Of a stretch of 64,000 nucleotides of DNA, positions 50,639 to 62,678 are shown in pieces; within the stretch, counting starts at the first letter, position 1, and each line of letters opens with the position of its first letter. The position numbers and the translations under genes are program-made. The notes below the pieces were generated by a model. That model was not told where the DNA came from. It saw only the letters and a program-made list of their open reading frames with translations, and made no database searches. Origin of the DNA: Whitmania pigra (Eukaryota; Annelida; Clitellata; Hirudinida; Haemopidae); NCBI GenBank assembly GCA_021613335.1, contig JAJTWR010000450.1, positions 547,501 to 611,500 on the forward strand, read 5' to 3'.

Positions 50639-50873
50639 TTACGGGCTGTCCTTCAAAGAAGAGGGACCCCGTATAAACTCAGTTCCAAGTCCATTCCGGC
50701 GAGCCTGCATCTTGTTTACGATCTTCAGTAGATGGTCTACTTTGTGTAGCACCTGTTGTATTATCGCCTGCGCTTTCTTTTCCCATCGCGTTATTTTCTC
50801 CGTCTGTCTCTCTGTCTGTCTGTATGTCTGTCTGCTTGTCTGCCTCCATTCTAGACCTATCTTAATTGATTTC
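50639..50873 (-). CDS. Candidate 3'-terminal exon, unknown protein
   Basis: After an acceptor-like CTGGCAG, a minus-strand frame of 77 codons runs to a TAA at 50639. It starts KSIKIGLEWRQT, passes through a (CAGA)n tract, then reads WEKKAQAIIQQVLHKVDHLL and later ARRNGLGTEFIRGPSS. The amphipathic, helix-like composition and higher GC than the flanks suggest coding sequence. No family recognised and no upstream exon established. A competing 104-residue plus-strand frame overlaps it, so the strand is uncertain. Confidence 0.3.
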
Positions 50874-51354
50874 CTGCCAGTGAGTTTTTTTTTATCAATT
50901 AATTTGCTTTTTTTTCTATTTTTTTAAATTGAAAAAAAATAATTTGAAGGATAATTTATCTCTCACCGATCGAATTGAAATCTTTCGTCCAGAAAATCTC
51001 ATTTTGTAGGTTTTAGAGGCGGTCAATCCGTCCTCAATCTATCCTTTTTCTCCTTAATTGTTTTCCGGACACGTCAAACTTTTAATTTGTATTTTTTGTC
51101 GGCCATTTAAAATTTTCGAAGCCGATTTTTATATTGATCGCCATTTCCAAAGTATCTCGACGGAAACAGGCTCCGTACTGGCAACCACCGGTCGAACAAC
51201 ATTTTTGACCTCTGATTCACCTTTACAGACTTAATAACCTGTTATTAGGATTAACAACAGCAGTATCAACAATATCATCAATGACAATAGTTACATTTTA
51301 TTTTTATTATAACAGAACCTTCTCATAATTATAAGCTCAACATGTTATAACATT
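50874..51354. other. Spacer
   Basis: T-rich plus-strand DNA with no supported feature. Confidence 0.5.
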
Positions 51355-51452
51355 ATATTATTATTATTATTATTATTACCGTTACCGTTACCGTTACCGT
51401 TACCGTTACCGTTACCGTTATCGTTATCGTTATCATTATCATTATCATTATC

Positions 51453-51545
<93 letters not shown>
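51355..51545. repeat. Graded compound microsatellite ATT / ACCGTT / ATCGTT / ATCATT / ATT
   Basis: Ordered blocks: ATT to 51378, about seven ACCGTT units to about 51420, two or three ATCGTT units, about eight ATCATT units to about 51480, then ATT. Adjacent blocks differ from each other by one base or a small step. Confidence 0.95.
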
Positions 51546-51549
<4 letters not shown>

Positions 51550-54500
51550 ACTATAACAATAATGTTGAGCTGCTCAACACAACAACAGCGAACAAAGACT
51601 CGGCTCGATGCACTTGATCATTTCAAGCAAGTCCTTCTGCCACAGGGGACTGAGGTGCACCATAAAGTCCAGGAGATAAAATGGTCCCCAGTTGCTTTTC
51701 CAAGGAAAACTCCTGAGCGTTAAAGTGTCCTAGCTTTTACGGTCTTCAATCCAGTGCCATAAACTAGGTGGCACTCTCTCGGTGCTAAAGAGTTCATGGG
51801 TGTGTTCTGATGTTTTTGTGTTGGTATAAAATCTGTCTATTTGTTTTACACTCGAGTCTATTCGGTAGGATTAGTATATAACTATAACAACCAACTAACT
51901 AACCAACTAATAATTAGTATTATTATCATCCGATAAATTAGATTAATTAGTAGACGTATTTTTTTTTTAGTTGACAAGTTTGTAAAACTTAGCATACTAG
52001 TAGAGACATTTTAATAGACTTATAAACGATGCTGGATGAACTGACGCGTATGTCATTGCAAAACAAAATGACCGGCGATAAATTCGAAAATATTTTCCGC
52101 TCGATTTACGTAGGATAGTTTTCTACTTTAAAAGAAAATTAATTATCTATGTCCGAAAACGTGAACGATTCGTTTATCAATGAAACATAATCGAAATAAT
52201 TGTAATTCAAACGCTTCGATATTTTAAAATATTCCGGTTTTTTATTGACAAAAACAATGGACATTGACAGCCACTTTCTATTGCTAACCACACACATCAA
52301 CTGAAATGCTGAGCGCAACGCGTTGGCAATAATTATTTTCTACAACAACGTAGATGACTCGACCATTAAACGATCGTAACGCTTGCATCGATTACATCAA
52401 CATGGCGTCGATAACATTTAACAATAATTGAAATTTAATTGATCCACACCGTGGTGGCGTGAAATATGAGTAGCTATTAAGTTGTCAGTCAAGGTGAAAA
52501 TAAAGCAACAATTTCTGCACGGTCAGATCGACGCGAATGGAGCGCTTGCAAAGGGCCCCGGACAAATACAAAGCATCGTAAACATGCCGAACCAATACCC
52601 GACAATATTTAGAAATAAAAAAAAAAACCTGGGGACGTAAATTCGTATCCATGCGTTGGCCACGAAACCCATCCCCATACTTCGCAGATTCGCCTCTGAG
52701 CGCCATATAAATGGCGCCTGCACCAGACGGAGAAAAGAACTTGAAAGCTTTTATTCGAGAAATCTTTTCTTTTTAAGTTAACCATGTTCTAATCAGACTA
52801 TTTCACAGGCCGAATGAACTGGAGCGTCTGTCAGACGGGCTCGTTTTTATTTACTGTTTAAAAGTTGACATCCATTCGAGTCAGCTAAGGAGGTAATTTA
52901 TTTAATTATCATTTTAAAATAACACTTTACAAAATAAAAAATTTTAAATTGCATTTAAAAAATTGCTAATTAATAAAATTAAAAAATTGCACTTGACTAT
53001 TTTTGTTATTGAACAAAAGTAGTAAAACATGAAACTCAATTACAATCGCGCATAATTACAGTATTATTTACTCAAATGGAACTCTCCACGGGCAAATCTA
53101 CACCTGCTCGTAGATACTCTTACAAAACGCACTACAATATTAGAGTCTTAAATTAACAACGTTTAAACAAACTTTAAATTATTTAAATGTAATCACTCAA
53201 TGTGAGCAAATATAAATAACATTCGGAAAATTGGTCATGCTATAAATGAACTCCAAAACGCCATACGGTGCATTTATTTTCTTAGGTAGTAATCACAAAA
53301 ACGAGACCTGGAGAACTCAGGGGGAAAGACAATTACAGGAAGCAAATTTCGTAAGTTCTCCATGGTTTACCAGGATTGAAATTACGGTAGAGTTTGGGAT
53401 TACGGTAAAGTTAGAGATATTGACGGTGCCAAAGATTACCCGCCAGTGAGTTGGTTTTTGGCCGAGACTTGGCCGACAATCATAAAAACATCCTTTTACG
53501 TCGTGAAATAAGTGCAACCAAGCCGGGAATTATCTAAATTTAAAGACGAGAGAAGCGACTTATTCGGTGCAAAAAATTAGCAAGAACGGAACATAAAACA
53601 AAAACACCGGGCCGTTTGTTCTTTATATTCGGAGCTTACCGACCCGTTCTTCAATGATCGTAAACATGCTCGATTAGATCTGAACTGTGGTGCCGTCAAG
53701 AAATGATTTTGTCGTGAGTCTCCACTTTTCTCGCCAGGATTCGGTCGTAAATTGATGCCGAAGACATCTTCACTCTCCGTCTTAGGCATTGCCCATGCAT
53801 ACCCCTTACCCTGTCAGTTTGCCCTTCGATATTTTGTTTCTAAACCCTGATAATTCAAAGTAATTGTCATTTCCTTTCCATTATGTGAAATTAATTGATT
53901 TCGGCTAATCCACAAGTACTGCTTTACTGCTAGAAATAATTGCCCTTCTTGCTTTGATTCTAAGAAGCGCTTCTACTAATTTCTGTAAATTTTGGCTCGG
54001 CCACTCTTCGCTGCAACTCTTCGTGCAACATGGCCGAAAGTCTTTAAATAGTGAAAGTGAACTTTTTTAAAAGTCGAGTTGTCTCTCTTGACAAACTTAC
54101 TTTTTCTCGGGGACAAGAACTGACATCGTTTTGAGATCACTCAATAAACAAAACAAAAAACAAAACACTCACTAAATTATTTGATTGTGTGAAGTTTTCG
54201 TTAGAAAGAAACTTTATTTGCCACAGAATATGACAGGTACTGCTTACCACTTGCACCATTTACTGAAATTTCTTCGATAATATTGCCGGAGTTTTTAAAA
54301 GTTAACCCGATTGATAGAAATCGACTTTGCTTTTCATCCGAGGATTCAATTTTGCCGGGAAAATAAAATACGGTGAGGTTAAATCGTGGCAGACGACAAT
54401 TAGCGAGCGCATTCGTTGGCTGCTATTTTTTGTCATCGCAGCTGCGGCTTTGGACAGTTTATTTACAATTCATTAATTTCAACTTATTTATATTTTAGAT

Positions 54501-55048
54501 TGTTTTAGAAATAAGACATTGAACCTTTAAAAAAATGTTATTTCATTAATTGTTAGAAAATTCTAAAGTTTGGAATGATCGGTCAAGCAGTGAAACATAC
54601 AAATGAACACTTGTTTGTTTCGATAAAAACTCATTTGATTCCTAAATTGATCGTTGTAAATTGAATATCTTCAATCGCATTAAGACGTCACATGAATTTT
54701 ATGTCCTCCAATAACAGAGCCGGCGGTTCTAACGGAGATGTACCAATAAAATTTAGCAAATTTATATTTCACTCGCGAAACAGAACCGTCTTTTTTTTTT
54801 ATCAATTCTTTCTTTAAAAAAAGAAAAAAGAGAAATTTCTAAAACAAAATTCTATTTTCCTGAAATTTGAATAAAACATGGGACATGTACTTTTTTCATC
54901 CTTTTTTTTTATTATTGGGTTTTTAAGGAAATATTTTCATTCTGCATTAAGCCAATCCTCAGTAGGCTGAGACAATTTCTCCCCAATGCTTACTCCTTCT
55001 TACTAATGTCTTTGTAGATGCTAGTTGAGCTGATAATATATTATTAGC
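51546..55048. other. Gene-poor spacer
   Basis: 3.5 kb without a gene I can support. A more complex stretch at 51585-51850 has no open frame of note. Minus-strand frames at 52485-52723 and 53577-53789 lack motifs and splice context. A near palindrome, GCGCCATATAAATGGCGCC, lies at 52701-52719. Confidence 0.5.
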
Positions 55049-55130
55049 CTTACCTCGACAGTTCTACAATTGTTTGCAATTGCTTATTACTATCCTTACC
55101 TTGACAATTCTACAATTGTTCGCAATTGCT
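55049..55130. repeat. Diverged tandem duplication, about 43 bp
   Basis: CCTTACCTCGACAGTTCTAC...GCAATTGCTT is followed by CCTTACCTTGACAATTCTAC...GCAATTGCTT with three or four differences. Confidence 0.75.
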
Positions 55131-55481
55131 TGGTAATACAATAATTCCAGCTTTTTCCAGAGGGGCAAACGCTCAACGAGCTAGATAAGTTAACATTTAC
55201 AAAAGTTGCAGGAGGCAGCCCTACCCAGAGGAAGGCATGGGGAGAGGCAGGAATCAGGAAACGCCATTTCATCACCCGCAAATGATGTCTAAGAGCAGGA
55301 AGTCTGATAGTTTGGAACACTGAGAGCAACCAATCGAGATCATTGGAGCAAATTTAATTGTCTCGAAAAGAGGCACTCGCTGGAAAAGAAAAAAAAAACA
55401 AACGGAAGCGAAATGGACACATGCGTCCTTGACCTTACCTTGCTCATTCATTCATTCTTTCATTCCATCTGTCCGTCCATC

Positions 55482-56089
55482 CAGTGGCGCAACCAGCGAA
55501 AAATGCTGGGGGGGGGCTCAAGTTTAGAAAAGGGACGAAAGACTGACGCGGTCGAAAATTTTTTGAAACTGTTCAAATCAAAACTACCAGTTATAATTAA
55601 TAAAGAATTAAAGATAGAACAGATTATTATTATGATTTTCAAACCAGTTAAAGCAAATGTAAAAAATGTTTAAAATTGTATTATGATATGATTGATATCC
55701 TAAACATTTCACTTACAAAGTTAAGATCCTAAACAGTCTAAAACAATTTTGAAATGTTGTAGTCTAAATTACATTTTGATGTGTCCATGTTTAATTTCCG
55801 GTTTGATAAAAGAGAATTTAAATTAGAAACAGTAAGTAAGTACAACGTTTAAACATTTTGTTTCACATTGTTGATAAATTACAATTATCGTGATAATTAT
55901 ATCAATATGACAAAACGAATAGAAAAAATCAATGATCATAAATTCATGAAGTAACAGGGATCGTGATTGTTGTGCCTATGGCATGTTGAGAATCCCCCTA
56001 TCCCCACCAAAAACAACTCATCGGATTTGGAAAAATTGCAGGGTTCCCCCCTATTAGGCCAACCCCCCCCCCACCTGGTTGCGCCACTG
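55482..56089. mobile_element. hAT-type MITE, family B, perfect TIR and 8-bp TSD
   Basis: A 608-bp element starts CAGTGGCGCAACCAG and ends with its exact reverse complement CTGGTTGCGCCACTG, a 15-bp perfect inverted repeat. It is flanked by identical octamers CGTCCATC (55474-55481 and 56090-56097). CAGTGGCG ends with an 8-bp duplication are hallmarks of the hAT superfamily. G-rich and C-rich runs follow each end. There is no transposase frame; the open frames of 60-90 codons across its ends are chance. Confidence 0.9.
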
Positions 56090-56687
56090 CGTCCATCCTT
56101 CTAAATCTGAAAAGTAAGGCTCAGAACACAGATTTGGAGGAGTAGAATTTTGATAAATAAATAATTGTGGAATTTTGTTCGTTACATCCATGGATGGGGG
56201 TTGAAATAAGTGATGGGCGATAATAATCAAAAGATAATGCACTGTAATGTACCATAATGCACCGTAATGCATCTAAAATTAACTTTCAACAGCAAAATGC
56301 GCCTGAGATAATCATCCACGCAGCAACAACGAAAATTATAAGTAGAACAATTCTTCACAATCACTCGGTAATTCCTGTCAATTCATAATTTTATTCAGCC
56401 AATTGCTCCCACAAATCCACGCCATTTTCATTTAAATTTAAGTTTAAAACGAACGATTTAGATAATGTTTTAAAAATATTTTTGCGAGTTTCGGTATTTT
56501 CCGCAAAAAAGCTTTCAAGGTCCTACCTGCTGAACGTCACCATATTTTTGTCCATTACATTTTTTTCTAATTTGTTGCAAAAATCCTCCAGTTTAAATTA
56601 ACGTCAAATATTGAACAAATTAAATGATTAACTAAGTTCATGCTATTCATCATACTAACACATCCGCACGAACATGTCAGACCTTAA

Positions 56688-56930
56688 TTTATTTTTTAAA
56701 TCCTTAAATATTACAATAATAATTTATTTATTAAACCCTTAGATATTATAATAATAATTTATTTTTTAAATCCTTAAATATTATTATAATAATAATATAT
56801 TTTTTAAATCCTTAAATATTATAATAATAATAATTTATTTATTAAATCATTCAATATTATAATAATAATAATTTATTTATTAAATCCTTAAATATTATAA
56901 TAGTAATTTATTTTTTAAATCATTCAATAT
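56688..56930. repeat. AT-only minisatellite, about 36-40 bp unit
   Basis: About seven copies of a unit containing TTTATTTTTTAAATCCTTAA and ATATTATAATAATAA, with variable numbers of AAT. It ends right at the candidate exon that follows. Confidence 0.85.
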
Positions 56931-56932
56931 TA

Positions 56933-57243
56933 TTACTCCTTTTCCAAAGTCGTTTTGCCGTTGAAGCTCCTTATTCCAGCGATGGTAGCGATCTTCATGT
57001 CGGAATTCCAGTTAATACCTGGATCTCGTGAATTGCCAACGCGCACGTGACAGGGGCAAGTTTTGGCCCACGAAGACCCTCTCTAAAAAAAATGATGATG
57101 ATGATGATGATTTACTAACTTTATGGATTAAATTTCTTCTATTTTGTTTAAAATACCAATTATTTCTAATTAATTAGAGGGTTCCTTTTGATCATACTCA
57201 CCTTTGTTTTAAGATTTGTGAATGAATAATTGGATGGATGGAT
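56933..57243 (-). CDS. Candidate 3' exons of an unknown minus-strand gene
   Basis: A GC-rich island gives a 50-codon minus-strand exon, 57082-56933. It follows a TTTTTTTTAG acceptor, reads RGSSWAKTCPCHVRVGNSRD and ends KTTLEKE plus stop. A possible preceding 42-bp exon, 57243-57202, has a perfect GTGAGT donor in matching phase 0, but its content is partly TCCA repeat. No family recognised; the plus strand is also open for about 37 codons. Tentative. Confidence 0.3.
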
Positions 57244-57409
57244 CTACGGTTATTGGATAAATAGTGGATATTAACAATAGACAGACCTTTGATACTTTGT
57301 ATCAATATTCAAAAATAAATAATTAAATTATAAATAAAATGTTAACTATTATTAACACGCTAAACGAGGAAGCCATCATCATTATCATCATTGCTTGTTT
57401 TTGAACCAA

Positions 57410-57528
57410 AGGTCACGGGTGATCGAAGGTCAAGGTGATCAAAGGTCACCGTGAATATTATTCTTGATTCTTTCAAGCGATGTTTTTGTCTCCCAAGTTG
57501 GAATGTCGAATGAGTGATTGTGTGACCT
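57410..57528. promoter_or_regulatory. Cluster of AGGTCA nuclear-receptor half-sites
   Basis: AGGTCA occurs at 57410-57415, 57427-57432 and 57443-57448, spaced 17 and 16 bp in the same orientation, and inverted (TGACCT) at 57523-57528. The third forms TGATCA-A-AGGTCA, a DR1-like element of the type bound by RXR or HNF4 dimers. No neighbouring gene is established. Confidence 0.3.
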
Positions 57529-57544
57529 TGATAATACGTCATAT

Positions 57545-58812
57545 GAATTTGTTTTTTTCGTTTTTTTGCAATATATCTTATTTTACTTGGAATTTGTTTT
57601 CATCGAAAGATGGATGAGTGTTATAAGTTTAAGTGATATTTTGATGTTTGGAATTAATTTTAAACTTTAAAGTAATGTTTCAATGTTTAAATAGAGTAAA
57701 TTAATGTTAATTAATTAATTAATTAGTTAAATGTCAAAATAATTATTTTTAAATTAAATATTATATTTTTTGTTAACAATGAAAGCTCACTGGAAAGTGA
57801 AATTGTTCACTAAATTTGTAAAAGATAAATTTCAATACATAAATATTAATTTGTAATTAATCATCTATTTTTCAAATATCGTGGACTTAATAAAAAAGCG
57901 AGCAGAATGCACAAACAACTTAAAAAATTCAAATTAAGAAAAAAACAACCTGTTATCAATTCACAGCCTGAGCCCCAAACAAGAAAAAAATCGATCAAAG
58001 ATCAACATGCCATTTAACGTTTTTAACCTTTTAACCTTTAACCCGGGTTCACGACAAAGTCAGGCGATACCTCTGGAAGACATCGAATGATGACATCATG
58101 ACATCACGACATCATGACATCATGAACTGAAACTTTTGTCGATGTTGGAAAATGAAAAAGAAAATTTGAAAGGATGGTTTCGACCATCAAGGTAATAGAA
58201 AGATGGTATTAAATGGAAGATGGAGAGAAGGTATAAGGATGAATGATGGTCGGATAGATGGACGGATGGATGGAGATGGGATGTTTATTTTCTCACCGTG
58301 GTAGTCGTCATTATCATCATCATCATCATCATCATCGTTTGAAGTCAATGCTGTTGTTGATGGTGATGATGATGCTGGTTTTCCTGGTTTCTGTGCTACG
58401 GAGACTGATTTTGTATAATAATTATCATAATTATCATTATAGTTGCTGTTTTTATTATATAATAATATTAATGTTATAATATATTTAATACAATTATTTA
58501 TTGACTGTATTTAATGTTAACAATGTCATTAATTGTTGTATAATTAAATATACAATAAATTGTTATAAAATAATTTAATTAATAATTTAATTAATGATAT
58601 TATACTACATTATTGTATTTTGAGCCACTTGCTTTAGAGTTTTATTTTCATGCTAAAACGAAATTAATGAAAAAAATTGTACATCTTGAGTGGCGACATT
58701 ATGAACGTTACGAAGTTACTTTCCGATTGTCTTGAGCGCATTCACTCATGCATGAAGTTCCCATTAGCTGCTTCATTCACGTGGTCAGTTTTAACTAATA
58801 AGGCAGTAACAG
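57545..58812. other. AT-rich spacer
   Basis: No exon supported. It includes a short ATGACATC tandem at about 58088-58123 and a (CAT/TCA)n tract at about 58312-58336. Confidence 0.55.
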
Positions 58813-59105
58813 CATCCATCCATCCATCCATCCATCCATCCATCCATCCATCATCCATCCATCCATCCATCCATCCATCCATCCATCCATCCATCCATCC
58901 ATCCATCCATCCATTCATCCATCCATCCATCCATCCATCATCCATCCATCCATCCATCCATCCATCCATCCATCCATCCATCCATTCATCCATCCATCCA
59001 TCCATCCATCCATCCATCCATCCATCCATCCATCCATTCATCCATCCATCCATCAATTCATCCATCCATTCATCCATCCATTCATCCATCCATCCATCCA
59101 TCCAT
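58813..59105. repeat. (CATC)n tetranucleotide microsatellite
   Basis: About 290 bp of CATC with three or four single-base slips and scattered ATTC variants. Both strands are open (HPSI and DGWM peptide repeats); neither is a gene. Confidence 0.97.
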
Positions 59106-59274
59106 TCACTCTGCCGGGTTAATTAATGACGAGGGTTCAGAGGTTAATGCATGCCATCAGCGTAGACATGGTTTGCATGCAGACGATAAAAGAACAAGGG
59201 CGCCATGTCTACACTGGACAATGGAAGGTATGCTCTTCATACGGGCTCTGATGTCGATCTCATGATGCCTATCA

Positions 59275-59480
59275 ATCAATCAATCAATCAGTTTGGAATT
59301 CAATCAACTGAACTTTTTAATCAATCAGTTTGGAATTCAATCAACTGAACTTTTCAATTAATCAGTTTGGAATTCAATCAATTGAACTTTTTAATCAATC
59401 AGTTTGGAATTCAATCAATTGAACTTTTCAATCAATCAGTTTGGAATTCAATCAACTGAACTTTTCAATCAATTTCCAAT
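59275..59480. repeat. 37-bp minisatellite, about 5 copies
   Basis: Repeats of TCAGTTTGGAATTCAATCAA followed by CTGAACTTTT, preceded by a CAAT tetranucleotide run. Confidence 0.9.
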
Positions 59481-61330
59481 TCAATCAATTGGATTTTTTA
59501 AAATCACTTTACAGTTCAATTAACTGAATTATTTAATTAAATTAATTAATTTAATTATTAATTTTCAATCAATTCAACCGTTTCAACAGTGATTGAATTT
59601 AGTCAACAATTTATCTTGCCTTCAAGTGAATTACTGGTACACATTTATTATATTTTATTATATATATGTGCAGAAATATTTATAAATATATATTTATATG
59701 AATATTATTTTGAAAAATCTAAAAATAAAATTATAGAGTATATTAGCCTGAAATAAAAAATTCAAAAAACTTAGAAGTTCTCTAAAGCGTTCCTCGAAAA
59801 TTTTGAAGTTTTGAAATTTTGAAAATGAAATTGCATTAAATTAAATTTAAAAATTAAAAAAATATTCATTTATTTAAAAATTTCGAAAATGAATTCATAA
59901 ATAAATCCCGGAGGACACGTGGCCGTTTGGAATTCAGAACTCGATTTTATAAAATGAATTTCAGAGGATGTCTAAAAATAGATTAAGTGGAAACTTCGCT
60001 TGGGAAAATCCAGGCTAAAAATAGATTACATATAACATTAGCTAAAATACCATCCACCGAATTTTAACTTTATATTATCATTTTATTTTATTTAATTTTA
60101 AATTTTATTTAATTTTAAATTTTATTTAATTTTAAATTTTATTTAATTTTAAATTTTATTTAATTTTTAAAATTTCTAAATATTAGAAACGCCTAGGGCA
60201 CTTACAATTTTCTTTTGAGCCTATTATCATAGAACCTCGCAATCGATCATTTTGGCGTGATTTATTGGAACTTTTTTAGTTACTTTGAAAGATCCATTTG
60301 TCCTTGCCTGGGAATCGAACGGGGGGTCGCAAGGGTCCAACAATCATCCATAAGTCAACAACAATCATCCATAAGTCTTTTGTGCCCAGCCAAGTCTTTC
60401 ATCACTTACGATTTGTTGACAAATCAACAGACGACGTCCCTCAGTCATTCATTCTACTTTACATTCTTCCTTACATTCATCCATCCATCTATCCGTTCTT
60501 CCATCTATCCATTCATAAATCAAGCTTCCGCATGTCCGAGATTCATCCTCAGATGTTCATCAATTTGTCCCTTCATTTCTTACTCTTCCATGTTTCTGGA
60601 GTGGTAAAATGTTTTGAAGTGGTAAAATATTTTCAAGTGGTAAACTATATCTAAGTGGTAAAATATTTTCAAGTGATAAGATATTTTCTTAAGATTATTA
60701 TAACATATTTTCACGTGAATGTCTGACTAAAATGATGCCCTAGCATTGATTGGAGGCTTCAAGCAACTGTTTATGAGGGTCCCAATTGACCTCTAATAAT
60801 GGCAGGAAGTTAATATGATATCATCATCATCATCATCATCATCGTCGTCGTCGTCGTCGTCATCGTCGTCATCATCATCACCACGACTGTGCTTTTATTT
60901 CTGATATATTTTATTTTGTTACATTTTTGTCGATAAAATTTTAAAGACGATTAAACGATGTTTGTTATTGTTAAATAATGTTTATTTTATTAACTACTTT
61001 TTTTTTGTGGAATCAAATTTATTTATTAACTCATTTTCTATTATTACTTAATATTTTTGTTATTAAATATTATATCTGTTATTAAATAATGCTTGTCGTG
61101 TAAATCAAAAAGGAAATTATGAATATTAAATATTTTTATAAAATATTATTAAAAACTTTGATATGTTTATTAAGGCGGAGGTTTTAATTCCTACTTTATG
61201 ATTCTAATAATAACAATTTATTATAATGATAATTTATTTATGATAATTATACATTTTAATAATAACAATGTTTATTTATGTCGCTATAAATAATCTTTAA
61301 ATAACTTCCACAAAATCAGTTATTATTAGT
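59481..61330. other. Gene-poor spacer with short repeats
   Basis: Contains an 18-bp AT repeat at 60084-60168 (TATTTAATTTTAAATTTT, about five copies), a 20-bp AAGTGGTAAAATATTTTC-type repeat at 60597-60690 and a TCA/TCG tract at 60818-60882. No exon supported. Confidence 0.6.
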
Positions 61331-61900
61331 ATTATTATTAATATTTTTTTTTATTTTTTATTTTTATTTTATTTATTTATTTATTAGACACAATTGAAGG
61401 GCCCAATTGGACCACTAACACAATTGCAAGAGAAAACAAAAGACATCGACCGGCATGTACACAGGGGCAGCATATACAATAGATTAAATGTAATTTAAGT
61501 AGTGGCTAAAGTCAATGTCCCGTATTACAGCGTTGAAGCAGGAGGCCGTGGTTGATTTAACGACATCACCTGGCAATGCGTTCCATGGCTTTACGATTCT
61601 ATTGAAAAAGGAAAATTTAACAATGTCTATAGAATAATTACTTTGTTTAAGTTTAAGACAATGTCCTCGTGTTCCTGTATAGTTTTGTGCAATGAAGGAT
61701 TGTATTAGAAAGGTATTAGTAAAGCCATGTAATATTTTGAATCCAAGTGTTAAATCAGCCAGAAGTCGCCGCCTTTCCAAGGTTGGAAGCTTGAGCAACC
61801 TTAGTCTCTCCATGTATGGATATGATGCCACAGATGGAATTGATTTGGTGAACCGCCTTTGCACATTTTCTATTTTGTCAATTAAGTATTTGTGATTAAG
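61331..61900 (-). mobile_element. 5'-truncated non-LTR retrotransposon (LINE)
   Basis: On the minus strand a frame from about 61900 to the stop at 61484 reads NVQRRFTKSIPSV, then ERLRLLKLPTLERRRLLADL, TRGHCLKL, and FFNRIVKPWNALPGDVV. This is the typical C-terminal tail of CR1/Jockey-like reverse-transcriptase proteins. A 3' UTR of about 100 bases and an A-rich (TAAA)n tail (61385-61331) follow. The element is cut off at its 5' side next to an (ATA)n tract, the usual product of incomplete target-primed reverse transcription. The remaining frame is intact for at least 126 codons, so the insertion is fairly young. Confidence 0.85.
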
Positions 61901-62088
61901 TAATTATTATTATTATCATCATTATCACTGAAAAATCACTTCTTTCCTAACACACGAGCAGACAATAATGCACTTTGAAATATAATTCCACATCCTAATA
62001 CCCCAAGATTCAATTCCGAAAATCTCAGGAATCATTTGAAAGTCTGCCAAGTGGAAAAGCCTTTTCCATACATCTTTATTAAAAATTC
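61901..62088. other. Spacer
   Basis: Nothing recognisable apart from the short (ATT/ATC) tract at its left end. Confidence 0.5.
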
Positions 62089-62370
62089 AACCACCTTTCA
62101 ATCAATCAATCAAGAGTGCAACCATCTTTCAATAAATAAATAAATCAATCAATCAAGAGTGCAACCATCTTTTAATAAATAAATAAATCAATCAATCAAT
62201 CAAGAGTGCAACCATCTTTCAATAAATAAATAAATAAATCAATCAATCAATCAATCAGGAGTGCAACCATCTTTCAATAAATAAATAAATAAATCAATCA
62301 ATATTTATTAATCAATCAATCTTTATTAAATGTGCGACCACCTTTTAATCAATCAATCAGTCAGTCAGTC
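62089..62370. repeat. 45-60 bp minisatellite with inner TAAA and CAAT runs
   Basis: About five units, each with GAGTGCAACCATCTTTCAAT followed by variable (AAAT)n and (CAAT)n. The two tetranucleotides lengthen from unit to unit across the array. Confidence 0.9.
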
Positions 62371-62646
62371 AGTCAGACCTTAAGACTACAACACGAATTC
62401 AATCACCTTCTAGAAACTTCGTGAAAGGATTTCAACCGAATTAAAATTTAAAAAGAAGAACGGGTTCTAAGGAAAAAGAAAAAAAACAACAACAGATGTC
62501 TTAAGATTTGTAAAATCCTCAGTTTTAAAGAACTCAGAAAATTAAAAACCACCAAAAACGATGATGATTGCGATCCAATTTTGTCAGAGGAAATTAAGTC
62601 AGAAAGTGATGATGAGGATTATGATGATAATGATGATGGTGATGAT

Positions 62647-62678
<32 letters not shown>

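Noticed and set aside
50613..50927. 104-codon plus-strand ORF
   Set aside because: It reads through the (GTCT)n tract and has no motif or splice context; the minus strand is the better candidate.
55413..56272. ORFs of 60-86 codons across the family B MITE
   Set aside because: They start in flanking DNA or run through G-rich ends; none resembles a transposase.
58677..59126. 149-codon plus-strand and 119-codon minus-strand frames
   Set aside because: Both are made of the (CATC)n microsatellite, as HPSI and DGWM repeats.
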